Notes: generated by a model not told the origin, from the sequence alone. A stretch of 64,000 nucleotides of DNA from Streptomyces xanthochromogenes (GCF_014650455.1 NZ_BMUZ01000002.1:30125-94124), one strand, 5' to 3'. Positions 7,375 to 18,972 are shown, counted from the first letter of the stretch. Made by a program: numbers and translations.

Positions 7375-8250
7375 ATGAGCACTGTGGCACCGGCGAGCGA
7401 TGTCCGCCGTCATGAGCTGGCCGAATTCCTGCGCAGCCGCCGCGAACGCATCACCCCCGAACAGGTCGGGCTGCCCCCGGGCCGGCGCCGGCGCACCCCG
7501 GGCCTGCGCCGCGAGGAGGTCGCCCAGCTCTCCGCCGTCGGAGTCACCTGGTACACCTGGCTGGAACAGGCCCGCGACATCCAGGTCTCCCCGCAGGTCC
7601 TGGACGCCCTGGCGCGCGCCCTGCTGCTCGACCCGAGCGAGCGCAGCCACCTCTTCGCGCTGGCCGCCGCCCTCGATCCGGCGCCGAACGCGACCTGCCC
7701 GAGCATCACCCCGGCGCTGCGCGCGATGCTCGACCAGCTCGGTCCGATCCCGGCCTGCATCCAGAACAGCCGCTACGACCTCCTCGCCTACAACCCCACG
7801 TACGGGCGACTGCACTGCGACCTCGACGCCCTCGCGCCGGAGGACCGCAACTCCCTGTGGCTGGCCTTCACCCACCCCGACTGGCGGGCCTCGGTGGTGG
7901 ACTCCGCCGAGATGAACCGGATGATGGCCGCCAAGTTCCGCGCCTCGATGGCCGAGCACCTCACCGAGCCGGCCTGGAAGGCGCTGCTCACCCGTCTGGA
8001 GGGCGCGTCCGCGGAGTTCCGCGAGGTGTGGGCCCGGCACGAGGTGGTCAAGCAGGGCGGCAAGACGAAGTACCTGGACAACGCGCACGTCGGCCTGTTG
8101 CGCGTCGAGCACACCAATCTGTGGCTCGGCCCCGCGGCGGGCCCGCGTCTGGTCATGTACGTACCGGCCGACGAGGAGACCCGCCGGCGCCTGGAGCGGT
8201 TGCAGGCGCTCACGGAGTCCGGCCAGGCGCTGGCGTCCGCCCGGTCCTGA
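7375..8250 (+). CDS. XRE-family regulator with MmyB-like ligand-binding domain
   Basis: A 291-residue regulator. The N-terminal helix-turn-helix (residues 10-85) has the hallmark GRRRRTPGLRREEVAQLSAV then VTWYTWLEQARDIQVS. This is followed by the MmyB-like ligand-binding domain, with signature PACIQNSRYDLLAYNP, LHCDLDAL, NSLWLAFTHPDWR and a C-terminal GLLRVEHTNLWL strand. Members of this family usually regulate an adjacent divergent oxidoreductase or transporter in response to a small ligand, sometimes a fatty acid. Here the divergent gene is an MFS exporter, and another exporter follows convergently. Start ATG at 7375 follows a spacer containing the candidate operator. Confidence 0.93.
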   Translation: MSTVAPASDVRRHELAEFLRSRRERITPEQVGLPPGRRRRTPGLRREEVAQLSAVGVTWYTWLEQARDIQVSPQVLDALARALLLDPSERSHLFALAAALDPAPNATCPSITPALRAMLDQLGPIPACIQNSRYDLLAYNPTYGRLHCDLDALAPEDRNSLWLAFTHPDWRASVVDSAEMNRMMAAKFRASMAEHLTEPAWKALLTRLEGASAEFREVWARHEVVKQGGKTKYLDNAHVGLLRVEHTNLWLGPAAGPRLVMYVPADEETRRRLERLQALTESGQALASARS

Positions 8251-8262
8251 GGACCGGGCGGA

Positions 8263-8300
8263 GGCGGACACCGGACCGCGGGCGACTGTCGGTGTCCGCC
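8263..8300. terminator. terminator hairpin between convergent genes
   Basis: Arms 8263-8273 (GGCGGACACCG) and 8290-8300 are perfectly complementary over 11 bp with a 16-nt loop. It sits between the regulator and the second MFS gene, which end toward each other. Confidence 0.65.
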
Positions 8301-8312
8301 GGGCCCCGGGGG

Positions 8313-9773
8313 TCAGGCGTTGGCGTCCGCCGGGGTGTGGACGGCGGGCGCCTCCAGGCGCTCCGCGGTCCGCCGCGCCGACTCGCGCGCCCGGCGCCCG
8401 CTGGTGGCGAGCCCCACGCACAGCACGCTCAGACCGCAGCCCGCGATGATCCACCAGGCCGGCCGGGCGGCCCCGGGGAAGCTGTCGGCGTACGCACCGG
8501 GAGCCACGCCCGCCATGCCGCCCGCGAGGACCGCGCCGATCACCGCGACCCCGAGGGTCTGGCCGATCTGCCGGCTGGTGGAGGCGACCGCGGCGGCCAC
8601 CCCCGCCTGGGAGCGGGGCATTCCGGAGACCGCGGTGTTGGTGATGGGCGCGTTCACCATGCCGAAGCCGAGGCCGAACAGGACGTACCCGGTGAACAGC
8701 AGCGCCGTGGTGCGCTCGGCGTCGAACACCGCGAACAGGAGCCCGCTCGCGGCCATCGCGACCCCGGCGACGAGCAGCGACAGGCGCGGCCCCCGGCTGC
8801 CGACGAGGCGGCCCGACAGCGGCGCGCACACGAAGGTGAGCGCGGCCATCGGCAGCATGTAGAGCCCGGCGTTCAGGGCGCTCAGGCCCCGCGCGTTCTG
8901 CAGGTACAAGGTGTTGAGGAAGAGGAACCCGCTGAGCGCGGCGAACGCGGAGACCGCGATGACGGTGGCGCCGCTGAACGGCACGCTGCGGAAGAACCGC
9001 AGGTCGATGAGGGGTTCGGCACGCCGGGGCTCGTACACCAGGAGGGCGGCGAGCGAGGCGAGGGCGAGCGCGCCGAAGCCGAGGATCTGCGGCGAGGCCC
9101 ACCCGGCGCTGGGCACCTCGATGATCGCGTACGTCAGTGAACCGAGCAGCGCGATGATCAGGAGCTGGCCCACCGGGTCGGGGCGGCGCGGCTTGGGGGC
9201 GCGGGACTCGGGGATGTAGCGCCAGGTCAGGAAGAGGGCGAGCAGCCCGACGGGCAGGTTGAGCCAGAAGATCGAGCGCCAGCCGACCGTCTCGACGAGG
9301 ACGCCGCCGACGATGGGGCCCGCGGCCATGGAGATGCCGACGACGCCGCCCCAGACGCCGATGGCACGGGCGCGTTCGCGCGGGTCGGTGAACGTGTTGG
9401 TGATGATCGACATCGCGACGGGGTTGAGCATCGAGCCGCCGACCGCCTGCACCATCCGGAAGGCCACCAGGGACTCCAGGTTGGGGGCGAGCGAGCAGAG
9501 CACCGAGCCGATGGTGAACAGGATCAGGCCCGCCTTGAAGACCCGGCGGCGCCCTATCCGGTCGGCGGTCGAGCCCGACAGCATCAGGAGCGAGGCGAGG
9601 ACCAGGGTGTAGGCGTCGATCGTCCACTGCATGCCGGAGACGTCGGCGTGCAGCTCCTTCTGCATGGAGGGGAGGGCGACATTGAGGACGGTGTTGTCGA
9701 GGCTGACGATCAGCAGGCTCATGCAGCAGATCGCCAGGATGAGCATCCGTCGGCGGTGGGTGGGCTCGGACAT
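8313..9773 (-). CDS. DHA2-family (EmrB/QacA-like) MFS exporter
   Basis: A 486-residue exporter with about 14 transmembrane helices. It begins MSEPTHRRRMLILAICC. Visible signatures are LDNTVLNVALPSM in helix 1, MQWTIDAYTLVLASLLM in helix 2, motif A GSTADRIGRRRVFKAG, and the motif C region GVVGISMAAGPIVGGVL. The C-terminal tail (SGRRARESARRTAERLEAP) is basic and cytoplasmic. It is distinct from the exporter at 5800-7263. An AT-rich stretch at 9782-9797 (TAGTACGCCTAACTAA) just upstream of the start resembles a MarR/TetR operator, though no such regulator is adjacent. The substrate cannot be predicted. Confidence 0.92.
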   Translation of the reverse strand: MSEPTHRRRMLILAICCMSLLIVSLDNTVLNVALPSMQKELHADVSGMQWTIDAYTLVLASLLMLSGSTADRIGRRRVFKAGLILFTIGSVLCSLAPNLESLVAFRMVQAVGGSMLNPVAMSIITNTFTDPRERARAIGVWGGVVGISMAAGPIVGGVLVETVGWRSIFWLNLPVGLLALFLTWRYIPESRAPKPRRPDPVGQLLIIALLGSLTYAIIEVPSAGWASPQILGFGALALASLAALLVYEPRRAEPLIDLRFFRSVPFSGATVIAVSAFAALSGFLFLNTLYLQNARGLSALNAGLYMLPMAALTFVCAPLSGRLVGSRGPRLSLLVAGVAMAASGLLFAVFDAERTTALLFTGYVLFGLGFGMVNAPITNTAVSGMPRSQAGVAAAVASTSRQIGQTLGVAVIGAVLAGGMAGVAPGAYADSFPGAARPAWWIIAGCGLSVLCVGLATSGRRARESARRTAERLEAPAVHTPADANA

Positions 9774-9866
9774 GGCTTCGATAGTACGCCTAACTAATGA
9801 CCCCCGGTCCGTGCGACCCGGGTGGCGACGGTCCCGGTACCGGCGCTACCGGGTCTCGCGCCCGCG

Positions 9867-9875
9867 TTGTCCACA
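9867..9875 (+). promoter_or_regulatory. DnaA-box-like nonamer upstream of dus
   Basis: TTGTCCACA, identical to the Streptomyces DnaA-box, occurs 42 nt upstream of the dus start. A single perfect copy may be chance, but it is the third in the first 10 kb. Confidence 0.35.
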
Positions 9876-9916
9876 GCCCCGGACGGGCCACGGCCCGCAT
9901 GCGCGACAATGAACAG

Positions 9917-11044
9917 ATGACCACGCTCTCCATCGGCCCGCACACCGTGCAGCCGCCCGTGGTGCTCGCACCCATGGCCGGCATCACCAACGCTCCGTTC
10001 CGCACCCTGTGCCGCGAGTTCAGCGGCGGCAAGGGCCTGTTCGTCAGCGAGATGATCACGACGCGGGCGCTGGTCGAGCGCAACGAGAAGACCATGCAGC
10101 TCATCCACTTCGACGAGACCGAGACCCCGCGCTCGATCCAGCTCTACGGAGTGGACCCGGTCACCGTCGGCAAGGCCGTCCGCATGATCGTCGCCGAGGA
10201 CCTGGCCGACCACATCGACCTCAACTTCGGCTGCCCGGTGCCCAAGGTGACCCGCAAGGGCGGTGGCTCGGCCCTGCCCTACAAGCGGCCGCTGCTGCGC
10301 GCGATCCTGCGCGAGGCCGTCACGGGCGCCGGGGACCTGCCCGTCACCATGAAGATGCGCAAGGGCATCGACGACGACCACATCACCTTCCTCGACGCCG
10401 GCCGCATCGCCGTCGAGGAGGGCGTCACCGCCATCGCCCTGCACGGCCGCACCGCCGCCCAGCACTACGGCGGCACCGCCGACTGGGACGCCATCGCCCG
10501 CCTCAAGGACCACGTCCCGGAGATCCCGGTGCTCGGCAACGGCGACATCTGGTCCGCCGAGGACGCGCTGCGCATGGTCAAGCAGACCGGCTGCGACGGC
10601 GTCGTGGTCGGCCGCGGCTGCCTCGGGCGGCCCTGGCTCTTCGGCGACCTGGTGGCCGCCTTCGAGGGCACCGACTCCTTCGCGCGCCCCACGCTGCGCA
10701 CGGTCTCCGAGGTGATGCTGCGGCACGCGACGCTGCTGGGTGAGTGGATCGGCGACGAGACCCGCGGTGTGATCGACTTCCGCAAGCACGTCGCCTGGTA
10801 CCTGAAGGGTTTCGCGGTCGGCTCCGAGATGCGCAAGAGCCTGGCGGTCACCTCCTCCTTGGCCGAACTGGGTGCTCAGTTGAGCGAGCTCGACCTGGAC
10901 CAGTCGTGGCCGGACGGCGCGGACGGCCCGCGCGGCAGAACGTCCGGAAACAACCGGGTCGTCCTGCCCGACGGCTGGCTGAAGGACCCGTACGACTGCT
11001 CGGGCATCAGCATGGAAGCCGAGCTGGACACCTCGGGCGGCTGA
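9917..11044 (+). CDS. dusB: tRNA-dihydrouridine synthase (DusB-like)
   Basis: A 375-residue cytoplasmic flavoenzyme that reduces uridine to dihydrouridine in the tRNA D-loop using NADPH. Signatures include LAPMAGITNAPFRTLCREF (FMN loop), SEMITTRAL, INLNFGCP-type motif as IDLNFGCPVPKVTRKGGG with the catalytic Cys, LHGRTAAQHYGG, and PVLGNGDIWSAEDAL with GCDGVVVGRGCLGRPW. I chose ATG 9917; an in-frame ATG at 9899 would add six residues. It is divergent from the MFS gene and is followed by an unusual structured non-coding stretch before ppdK. The symbol follows the family; actinobacteria usually have one Dus, so the exact subfamily is uncertain. Confidence 0.95.
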   Translation: MTTLSIGPHTVQPPVVLAPMAGITNAPFRTLCREFSGGKGLFVSEMITTRALVERNEKTMQLIHFDETETPRSIQLYGVDPVTVGKAVRMIVAEDLADHIDLNFGCPVPKVTRKGGGSALPYKRPLLRAILREAVTGAGDLPVTMKMRKGIDDDHITFLDAGRIAVEEGVTAIALHGRTAAQHYGGTADWDAIARLKDHVPEIPVLGNGDIWSAEDALRMVKQTGCDGVVVGRGCLGRPWLFGDLVAAFEGTDSFARPTLRTVSEVMLRHATLLGEWIGDETRGVIDFRKHVAWYLKGFAVGSEMRKSLAVTSSLAELGAQLSELDLDQSWPDGADGPRGRTSGNNRVVLPDGWLKDPYDCSGISMEAELDTSGG

Positions 11045-11127
11045 TCGGCGTCGTCGCGGACCGACCCGCAGCCGTCCAAAAAGGCGTCCGAAGGCTGGAA
11101 TCCCGCTCGATCGAGCGCGTGATTCTC

Positions 11128-11214
11128 GCCACCCCTGATAGGGGTTGCGCTCAGATGAGCGATTTTCGGGTGGCTGCATCTTTGAAAGGGGTGGCACTGA
11201 GTGCCACCCCTTTC
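11128..11214 (+). ncRNA. candidate structured RNA or attenuator between dus and ppdK
   Basis: GCCACCCCT occurs at 11128-11136 and 11203-11211, and its complement AGGGGTGGC lies between at 11187-11195, so two foldings exclude each other. The downstream option is part of a perfect 15-bp stem (11184-11198 and 11200-11214) that looks like a terminator. Two small hairpins also form upstream: ACCCCT-GAT-AGGGGT at 11131-11145 and CGCTCA-GA-TGAGCG at 11149-11162. This may end a short RNA, terminate dus, or attenuate ppdK. I do not match it to a named RNA family. Confidence 0.5.
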
Positions 11215-11338
11215 GCGTTCAAGTAGTGAACTCACCTGAAGAAGCAGCCGCTCACATGAGAAGATCCAAACCCTTTCTTGACCTACTCCGTTCAAGTGAT
11301 GAAGGCAGGGTGGGGCCGTTCGTTACGCGCCAGTCACT

Positions 11339-11412
11339 TTCGATCTGGTGGCGGACGAGTGGTTACGACCCCGTGACGCGCAAGTAGACGTACCCAGACA
11401 CCTTCGATCTGG
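11339..11412 (+). promoter_or_regulatory. direct repeats upstream of ppdK
   Basis: TTCGATCTGG occurs at 11339-11348 and 11403-11412, 64 bp apart, in the ppdK upstream region. The second copy is followed by GTATGTTCC and a leader of about 50 nt. These may be promoter or activator sites. A 43-codon ORF starting at 11256 overlaps this stretch; it has no clear ribosome site and I do not call it. Confidence 0.35.
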
Positions 11413-11464
11413 GTATGTTCCTCGCCGTCAGGGCAGCCACCGCGGATTCGAGGAGTCGAGACCC

Positions 11465-14188
<2,724 letters not shown>

Positions 14189-14192
14189 AGCC

Positions 14193-14246
14193 CCGGAGCC
14201 GCCGTCGGGTCCCCGACCCTCACCACCGATCCGGCGGCGGCTCCGG
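14193..14246 (+). terminator. ppdK terminator, first hairpin
   Basis: A 12-bp perfect stem (14193-14204 CCGGAGCCGCCG with 14235-14246) begins 4 nt after the ppdK stop. Confidence 0.7.
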
Positions 14247-14255
14247 AACACCAAG

Positions 14256-14294
14256 AAGGGGCAGCAACCCTGTGCGGGGGTGCTGCCCCTTTTG
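14256..14294 (+). terminator. ppdK terminator, second hairpin with T-run
   Basis: An 11-bp stem (14256-14266 AAGGGGCAGCA with 14281-14291) is followed by TTTTG. It is a canonical intrinsic terminator directly after the first hairpin. Confidence 0.85.
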
Positions 14295-14418
14295 CCTTCA
14301 CGGACCCTCCGGGAGGAAGTAAGCGTTTGCCCCGGAGGCAACGCGCTACACGCCCCAGGTGTGCGAGCGCTTAATTCCTGTTGAAGGGCGGACATTTAAC
14401 GAGGTCATGGCCGGAAAT

Positions 14419-14462
14419 ACAGAGTGCGGTTCACGGATCCCCACCCGTGAACCGCACTCTGT
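14419..14462. terminator. perfect 18-bp hairpin in the ppdK-to-regulator gap
   Basis: Arms 14419-14436 (ACAGAGTGCGGTTCACGG) and 14445-14462 are perfect complements with an 8-nt loop. It does not directly follow a gene and may end a short transcript starting near 14300-14400 or be a leader element. The rest of 14300-14744 holds further small hairpins (9-bp stem 14609-14634; GCAAC/GTTGC pair near 14702-14720) but no supported gene. Confidence 0.55.
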
Positions 14463-14744
14463 CAACCACGCCGAGCACGGAGCCGCCACCTACGCCCACC
14501 GCCGCCAGACACTGTGAAGCCCCCCACGGTCTTCGCAGAATCTTTCCGGTTGGCCCGGTGTCGTGCCCGACGAGGTACAGCCTTTCGTCCCGGGCACCCC
14601 TTCCGCGAGGCCTTTCAACTGTGGCTGAAAGGCCCGTGGTCACGGGCAGTGACGGGAGGCATACTCAGTCGAGTCGGTCGGGGGATCAATTGCGGATGCA
14701 ACAACAAGGCAACAGGTTGCAGACAGTGGACAGGTGGGGTTTCG

Positions 14745-15785
14745 GTGCTGCGCATTCATTTCACCGGCGAGGATCTGGCCCGGCTCCGTATGGCGCCGGG
14801 TCCCGACACGCTGTGGGAAACGATTCTCAGCTTTCACCGTTTGAGGGACCGGCGGGGCGCCTCCGTATTCGGTGAATGGCGACAGGAAACTCGCGGCCGA
14901 TTGAGCGGAGAAACGCGATTGCTCTCCGCAGTCGTTCCGTGCCGGGGGTATTTCCCCGACTTTCTCACCCCGCCGCACGGCCCGCATTCCCTCGACACCG
15001 GGCTGATGCGAATTCGCGAGACCGGGCCCGAACGGCTCGACGCCGAACTCTCCCGCCTCCCCGGCGGCCGCCCCACCACCGGCTGGGCCGCCGCCCTCGC
15101 CGACGGCTGCACCACCCAACTCGGCCGCCTGGCCGATGCGTTGGCCGCCTACCACCAGGCGGCCGTCTCCCCGTACTGGGCCCACATACAGACCCGGGTG
15201 GACGCCGACCGGGCCGCCCGCGGCCGGGCCCTGCTCGACGGCGGGGCCGGCGAACTCCTCGCCTCCCTGCCGCCGATGCTGCGCTGGCGCGCCCCCGTCC
15301 TGGAGGCCGACTATCCGGTGGACCGCGAACTCCACCTGAACGGAAGGGGGTTACTGCTCCAGCCCTCGTTCTTCTGCCGCCGCACCCCCGTCGCCCTCCA
15401 CGACCCGAAGCTGCCGCCCGTACTCGTCTACCCGGTCACCCACACCCAGGCGCCCTACGAATCCCCGCCCGGCCCCGACCGCACCACCTCGCTCGGCCGG
15501 CTCGTCGGACACACCCGCTCCAGCGTCCTCGGGGCCATCGGCAACGGCTGCACCACCAGTGAACTCGCCCGCAGGGCAGGCGTATCGCTCGCCTCCGCGA
15601 GCCAGCACGCAGGCGTCCTGCGCGACGCCGGGCTGCTGGTCACGCTGCGGCACGGCAACTCCGTATTGCATACGCTGACCCCGCTCGGCTCCGCCCTGCT
15701 GTGCGGCGGAACCCCGCGCGTGCCCCGGCCGCGCCAGGCGCCTCAGTCGTCGATCCCGGAACGCTCCACGCCGGCCACGATGTAG
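14745..15785 (+). CDS. winged-helix (ArsR-like) transcriptional regulator
   Basis: About 346 residues from the GTG at 14745, with GGTGGGG upstream; the ORF could open earlier at 14514 but that part reads as non-coding. Residues 1-240 are an effector-like domain beginning VLRIHFTGEDLARLRMAPGPD. The C-terminal part has a winged helix: HTRSSVLGAIGNGCTTSELARRAGVSLASASQHAGVLRDAGLL (split here as family-typical ArsR order), then LRHGNSVLHTLTPLGSALL. This layout is common in Streptomyces ArsR-like regulators without metal ligands. The 3' end overlaps the convergent permease gene by 43 nt. The target is unknown; the adjacent sugar ABC operon is only a possibility. Confidence 0.85.
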   Translation: MLRIHFTGEDLARLRMAPGPDTLWETILSFHRLRDRRGASVFGEWRQETRGRLSGETRLLSAVVPCRGYFPDFLTPPHGPHSLDTGLMRIRETGPERLDAELSRLPGGRPTTGWAAALADGCTTQLGRLADALAAYHQAAVSPYWAHIQTRVDADRAARGRALLDGGAGELLASLPPMLRWRAPVLEADYPVDRELHLNGRGLLLQPSFFCRRTPVALHDPKLPPVLVYPVTHTQAPYESPPGPDRTTSLGRLVGHTRSSVLGAIGNGCTTSELARRAGVSLASASQHAGVLRDAGLLVTLRHGNSVLHTLTPLGSALLCGGTPRVPRPRQAPQSSIPERSTPATM

Positions 15786-16621
15786 CGCTGCAGCAGCAGG
15801 AAGACCAGGACCAGCGGGACGATGGACACGGCGGCCGCCACGAACAGCTCGTGCAGGTTGACCACTTGGGCCGTGGTGAAGGTGGAGAGCGCCACCTGCA
15901 CCGTCCAGGCGTCCCGGTCCTGGCCGATGACCAGCGGCCACAGAAAGGAATTCCAGGCACCGATGAACACAATGGTGCCGACCGCCGCGAAGACCGGACG
16001 CGCATTGGGCACGACGATCCGCCAGTACGTCCGCCAATATCCAAGTCCGTCGACGCGGGCCGCATCCTCCAACTCTCGTGGAAATCCCGTGAAGAACTGG
16101 CGGAAGACGAAGCACGCGAACCCGGAGAACAGCGTCGGGACGATCAGCCCGCGCAAGCTCGACACCCAGCCCAGGGACGAAACGAGAACGAAACTCGGGA
16201 CGAACGTGACCGCCGCCGGAACCATCAGCGTGCCGATCACCGCGTAGAAGACCTGGTTGGCGAACCGGTACGGAATCCGCGCCAGCCCGTACCCCGCCAG
16301 CGAAGCCAGCAGCAGCGTGCCCACCGTCGTCGCCACCGCGATCAGCGCCGAGTTGAGCAACGACCGCGCCATCGGCACCGCCGGATCGTCGAACAGCTCC
16401 CGCACGTTCGACCAGTGCACGCTCGACGGGAAGAACGTCCAGGACGGCGACGTGATGTCCCGCTCCGCCGACAGCCCGTTGCGCACCAGCAGATAGAAGG
16501 GAACCAGGAACAGCAGCGCCAACGCCACCAGGATCACCCAGCGCAGCGCGCGCCCCACCCGCACCAACGCGTCCTCGGGCCGCCGCGCGCGCCCCGCACC
16601 GGCCCTCCGCGACCCGCCCAT
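15743..16621 (-). CDS. carbohydrate ABC transporter permease (MalG-like)
   Basis: A 292-residue inner-membrane permease with about six helices. The N-terminus is basic (MGGSRRAGAGRARRPE), then WVILVALALLFLVPFYLLV. The EAA loop that contacts the ATPase is visible as ELEDAARVDGLGYWRTYWRI followed by VVPNARP. Its ATG overlaps the TGA of the upstream permease gene, so the two are translationally coupled. No ATPase gene is present, which is normal in Streptomyces where MsiK serves many CUT1 importers. It ends in a 43-nt convergent overlap with the winged-helix regulator. Confidence 0.93.
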   Translation of the reverse strand: MGGSRRAGAGRARRPEDALVRVGRALRWVILVALALLFLVPFYLLVRNGLSAERDITSPSWTFFPSSVHWSNVRELFDDPAVPMARSLLNSALIAVATTVGTLLLASLAGYGLARIPYRFANQVFYAVIGTLMVPAAVTFVPSFVLVSSLGWVSSLRGLIVPTLFSGFACFVFRQFFTGFPRELEDAARVDGLGYWRTYWRIVVPNARPVFAAVGTIVFIGAWNSFLWPLVIGQDRDAWTVQVALSTFTTAQVVNLHELFVAAAVSIVPLVLVFLLLQRYIVAGVERSGIDD

Positions 16622-17529
16622 CAGTCGGCCTCCTTCCGGCCCAGACCGAACCAGCGGGCCTGGAACACCGTCACCACCGCGATGATCAACGCCAGGATCA
16701 CCGCACCCGCGCTGCCCATCCCCAGGTTCTGCCCCTGCCCCAGCGCCGTGTAGTACAGGTAAACCAACGGCGGCCGCGCGTACGGCGGATAGCCGCGGGC
16801 ATCGGAGAGCAGGTTGTAGAACTCGTCGAACGCCTGGAACGCGTTGATCACAAGCAGCAGCACCACGGCGACCGACGTGGCGCGCAACTGCGGAAACGTG
16901 ATGTGCCGGAACACCTGCCAGCCCGGCCGCGCCCCGTCCACCGCCGCCGCCTCGTACAGCCGGGGGCTGATCCGCTGCAGCCCCGCCAGGAACAGGACCA
17001 TGTAGAACCCGGCCTGCAGCCACAGCCGCACCGTCACGATCACCAGCCAGTACCAGGGCGGATGCGTCGTCGACAGCCACGCCGTCTGATCCACCCCGAA
17101 CCAGCCGAGCACCGTGTTCGCGAGCCCGAACCGGACCCCGCTGAACAGCGACATCTTCCAAATCAGCGCGGCCACCACATACGAACAGGCCGCCGGAAGG
17201 AAGAACACCGACCGGAAGAAGGCCTGGAACCGCCGGACCCGGTGCACCATCAGCGCAAGACCCAGCGACAGGGCGTACGTCGCCGGCACGATGAACACCG
17301 AGAACACCGCGAACGTTCCCAGACTGGACGTGAACGCACCGTCGCGCAGCATCGCCGTGTAGTTGCCGAACCCCACGAAGTCCGTCGGCGACACCGTGTT
17401 GTGGGCGTCGAAGAAGCTGAGCCAGACGCTCCACAGCAGGGGCACATAGGTGAACAGCGCCAGACCCGCGGCGAAGGGGCCGACGAAGATCCAGAACCAC
17501 AGGGTGTTGTCCGCACCACGTCGTCGCAC
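16621..17529 (-). CDS. carbohydrate ABC transporter permease (MalF-like)
   Basis: A 302-residue permease of the CUT1 sugar-uptake family. It starts at GTG 17529, 5 nt after the binding-protein stop. The N-terminal helix LWFWIFVGPFAAGLALFTYV is followed by a periplasmic-side segment and FQAFFRSVFFLPAACSYVVA. The EAA motif is visible as LYEAAAVDGARPGWQVFRHI. It should form a heterodimeric channel with the MalG-like protein encoded next. The sugar transported cannot be deduced from the permeases. Confidence 0.93.
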   Translation of the reverse strand: MRRRGADNTLWFWIFVGPFAAGLALFTYVPLLWSVWLSFFDAHNTVSPTDFVGFGNYTAMLRDGAFTSSLGTFAVFSVFIVPATYALSLGLALMVHRVRRFQAFFRSVFFLPAACSYVVAALIWKMSLFSGVRFGLANTVLGWFGVDQTAWLSTTHPPWYWLVIVTVRLWLQAGFYMVLFLAGLQRISPRLYEAAAVDGARPGWQVFRHITFPQLRATSVAVVLLLVINAFQAFDEFYNLLSDARGYPPYARPPLVYLYYTALGQGQNLGMGSAGAVILALIIAVVTVFQARWFGLGRKEAD

Positions 17530-17534
17530 GGCGA

Positions 17535-18788
17535 TCAGCGCTTCTTCACCCGCTGAAGCTCGTCGTTCGTCCTGCGCACGACCGCCTTCAGCTCACTGTC
17601 CGGGCTCGCCCCGTCCTTGATGATCCGGTTCAGCGCGTCCTGATACGCCGTCTGCAGCGCCGGCGTCCACAGCAACGGCTGCGCGTACCCGTGGTCCGTC
17701 ACGAACGTCACCACATCGGCCGCCGCACCCTGGCGCAGCTTGGCCGCCTTCCTGGCCAGCGAGAGCCGCGCCGGAATGTGGAAGCCGTAGGACAGCGCGA
17801 AGTCCTCCTGGAAATCGCTCCGTTCGACCCACAGCCACTTCACGTACGCCTTCGCCTCCGCCTGGTGCCGCGAGCGCGCGGACACGGCGGCGGCGTACGC
17901 CCCGACCGGCACCGCCGGCTTCCCGCCCGGCCCGTCCTTCGGGAACGGCAGCACCCCGAAATCGTCGCCGAGCGCCTGCTGCACCGCGGGCAGCGCCCAC
18001 AGACCCGACCACTGCATCGCCGTGAGGCCCTGGGTGAACGCGGCCGGATCCGACCAGTCGGAGGGAGCACCGAGAAGCAGCGACTTGTCGGCGTACAACT
18101 GGTGGAGCTTGCCGAGCGTGCGGGCGGCGGACGGATCGTCGAAACCCACCGCGCCGTCGGCGGTGACCAGGCTCAGCCCCGCCGCGTACAGCGGCGTACC
18201 GCCCAGCACGCCCGCCCCGCCGTCATTGCCGAGGAAGAGCCCCTTGACCTTGTTCCGCGTCAACGCCCTTGCCGCGTCCACCAGTTGGTCGAGCGTGACC
18301 GGCGGCTGCACACCCGCCGCGGCGAGCAGGCTCTTGCGGTAGTAGAGGAACTGCGTGTCGACGACCTGGGGGATGCCCCAGATCCTGCCGTCGTACGTCT
18401 TCGGCGCGAGGACCGCCGGGTTGAAGTCGTCCTTCACGCCGTCGAGCAGCGCCGTCAGGTCGACCACCTGGCCACCCCGGATCTGGTCCAGCGTCGGCCC
18501 GTTGACCTCGAAGACGTCCGGACCGGAATCCGTGAGCAGCGCGGCAGCCGTCTGCTGGTCGTAATTGCCCGGCCGCCACTGGACGTTGACCTTCGCCCGG
18601 TCGTACGCGGCCGCATAGCGGCGCACGGCCGCCTCGGTCCCGGCCTCGCCGTACTGGTGGTACCAGTGGCCGAGCGCGACCTTCCCGTCCGGCGAACTGC
18701 CCTCGTCCCGGCCGGTGTTGGAGCCGCACGCCGTGAGAAGGCCCAGTGCGGCCCCGCTCGCGAGCAGTGTCCGGCGGCTGATCGTCAT
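17535..18788 (-). CDS. sugar ABC transporter solute-binding lipoprotein
   Basis: A 417-residue extracytoplasmic binding protein, first gene of the three-gene importer operon. The signal sequence MTISRRTLLASGAALGLL ends in the lipobox LTAC, so it should be lipid-anchored at the cysteine; the SRR pair suggests Tat export. The mature protein shows the extracellular solute-binding family 1 pattern: ALGHWYHQYGEAGTEAAVRRYAAAYD (family start), GPDVFEVNGPTLDQIRGGQVVDLT and AEAKAYVKWLW. The ligand is likely a mono- or oligosaccharide. The upstream 184-bp gap contains no LacI-type regulator gene, unlike many such operons. A possible weak hairpin near 18933-18960 may end the next gene upstream. Confidence 0.93.
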   Translation of the reverse strand: MTISRRTLLASGAALGLLTACGSNTGRDEGSSPDGKVALGHWYHQYGEAGTEAAVRRYAAAYDRAKVNVQWRPGNYDQQTAAALLTDSGPDVFEVNGPTLDQIRGGQVVDLTALLDGVKDDFNPAVLAPKTYDGRIWGIPQVVDTQFLYYRKSLLAAAGVQPPVTLDQLVDAARALTRNKVKGLFLGNDGGAGVLGGTPLYAAGLSLVTADGAVGFDDPSAARTLGKLHQLYADKSLLLGAPSDWSDPAAFTQGLTAMQWSGLWALPAVQQALGDDFGVLPFPKDGPGGKPAVPVGAYAAAVSARSRHQAEAKAYVKWLWVERSDFQEDFALSYGFHIPARLSLARKAAKLRQGAAADVVTFVTDHGYAQPLLWTPALQTAYQDALNRIIKDGASPDSELKAVVRRTNDELQRVKKR

Positions 18789-18972
18789 GGCGTACGCCCC
18801 CTGTTTGTCATCCCGCTGTACGGCTCAACGATCAACCATGCAGGGGGATTACGACAGGGGTGTTGCGACGGTGTGTCGGCCTCATCGGCCCGCGCACGTC
18901 CGACTCGGCCGAGAAGTGCCGGTGCGCCGCCCGCCCGGGCAGGCCCCCGGCCGGGCAGCTCCGGGAGCGCGC

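Noticed and set aside
9782..9797. MarR-type operator upstream of the second MFS exporter
   Set aside because: TAGTACGCCTAACTAA is suggestive but the palindrome is imperfect and no MarR gene is adjacent; not listed as a feature.
11256..11387. 43-codon ORF upstream of ppdK
   Set aside because: No credible ribosome site and it overlaps the likely ppdK promoter and leader; kept as a note only.
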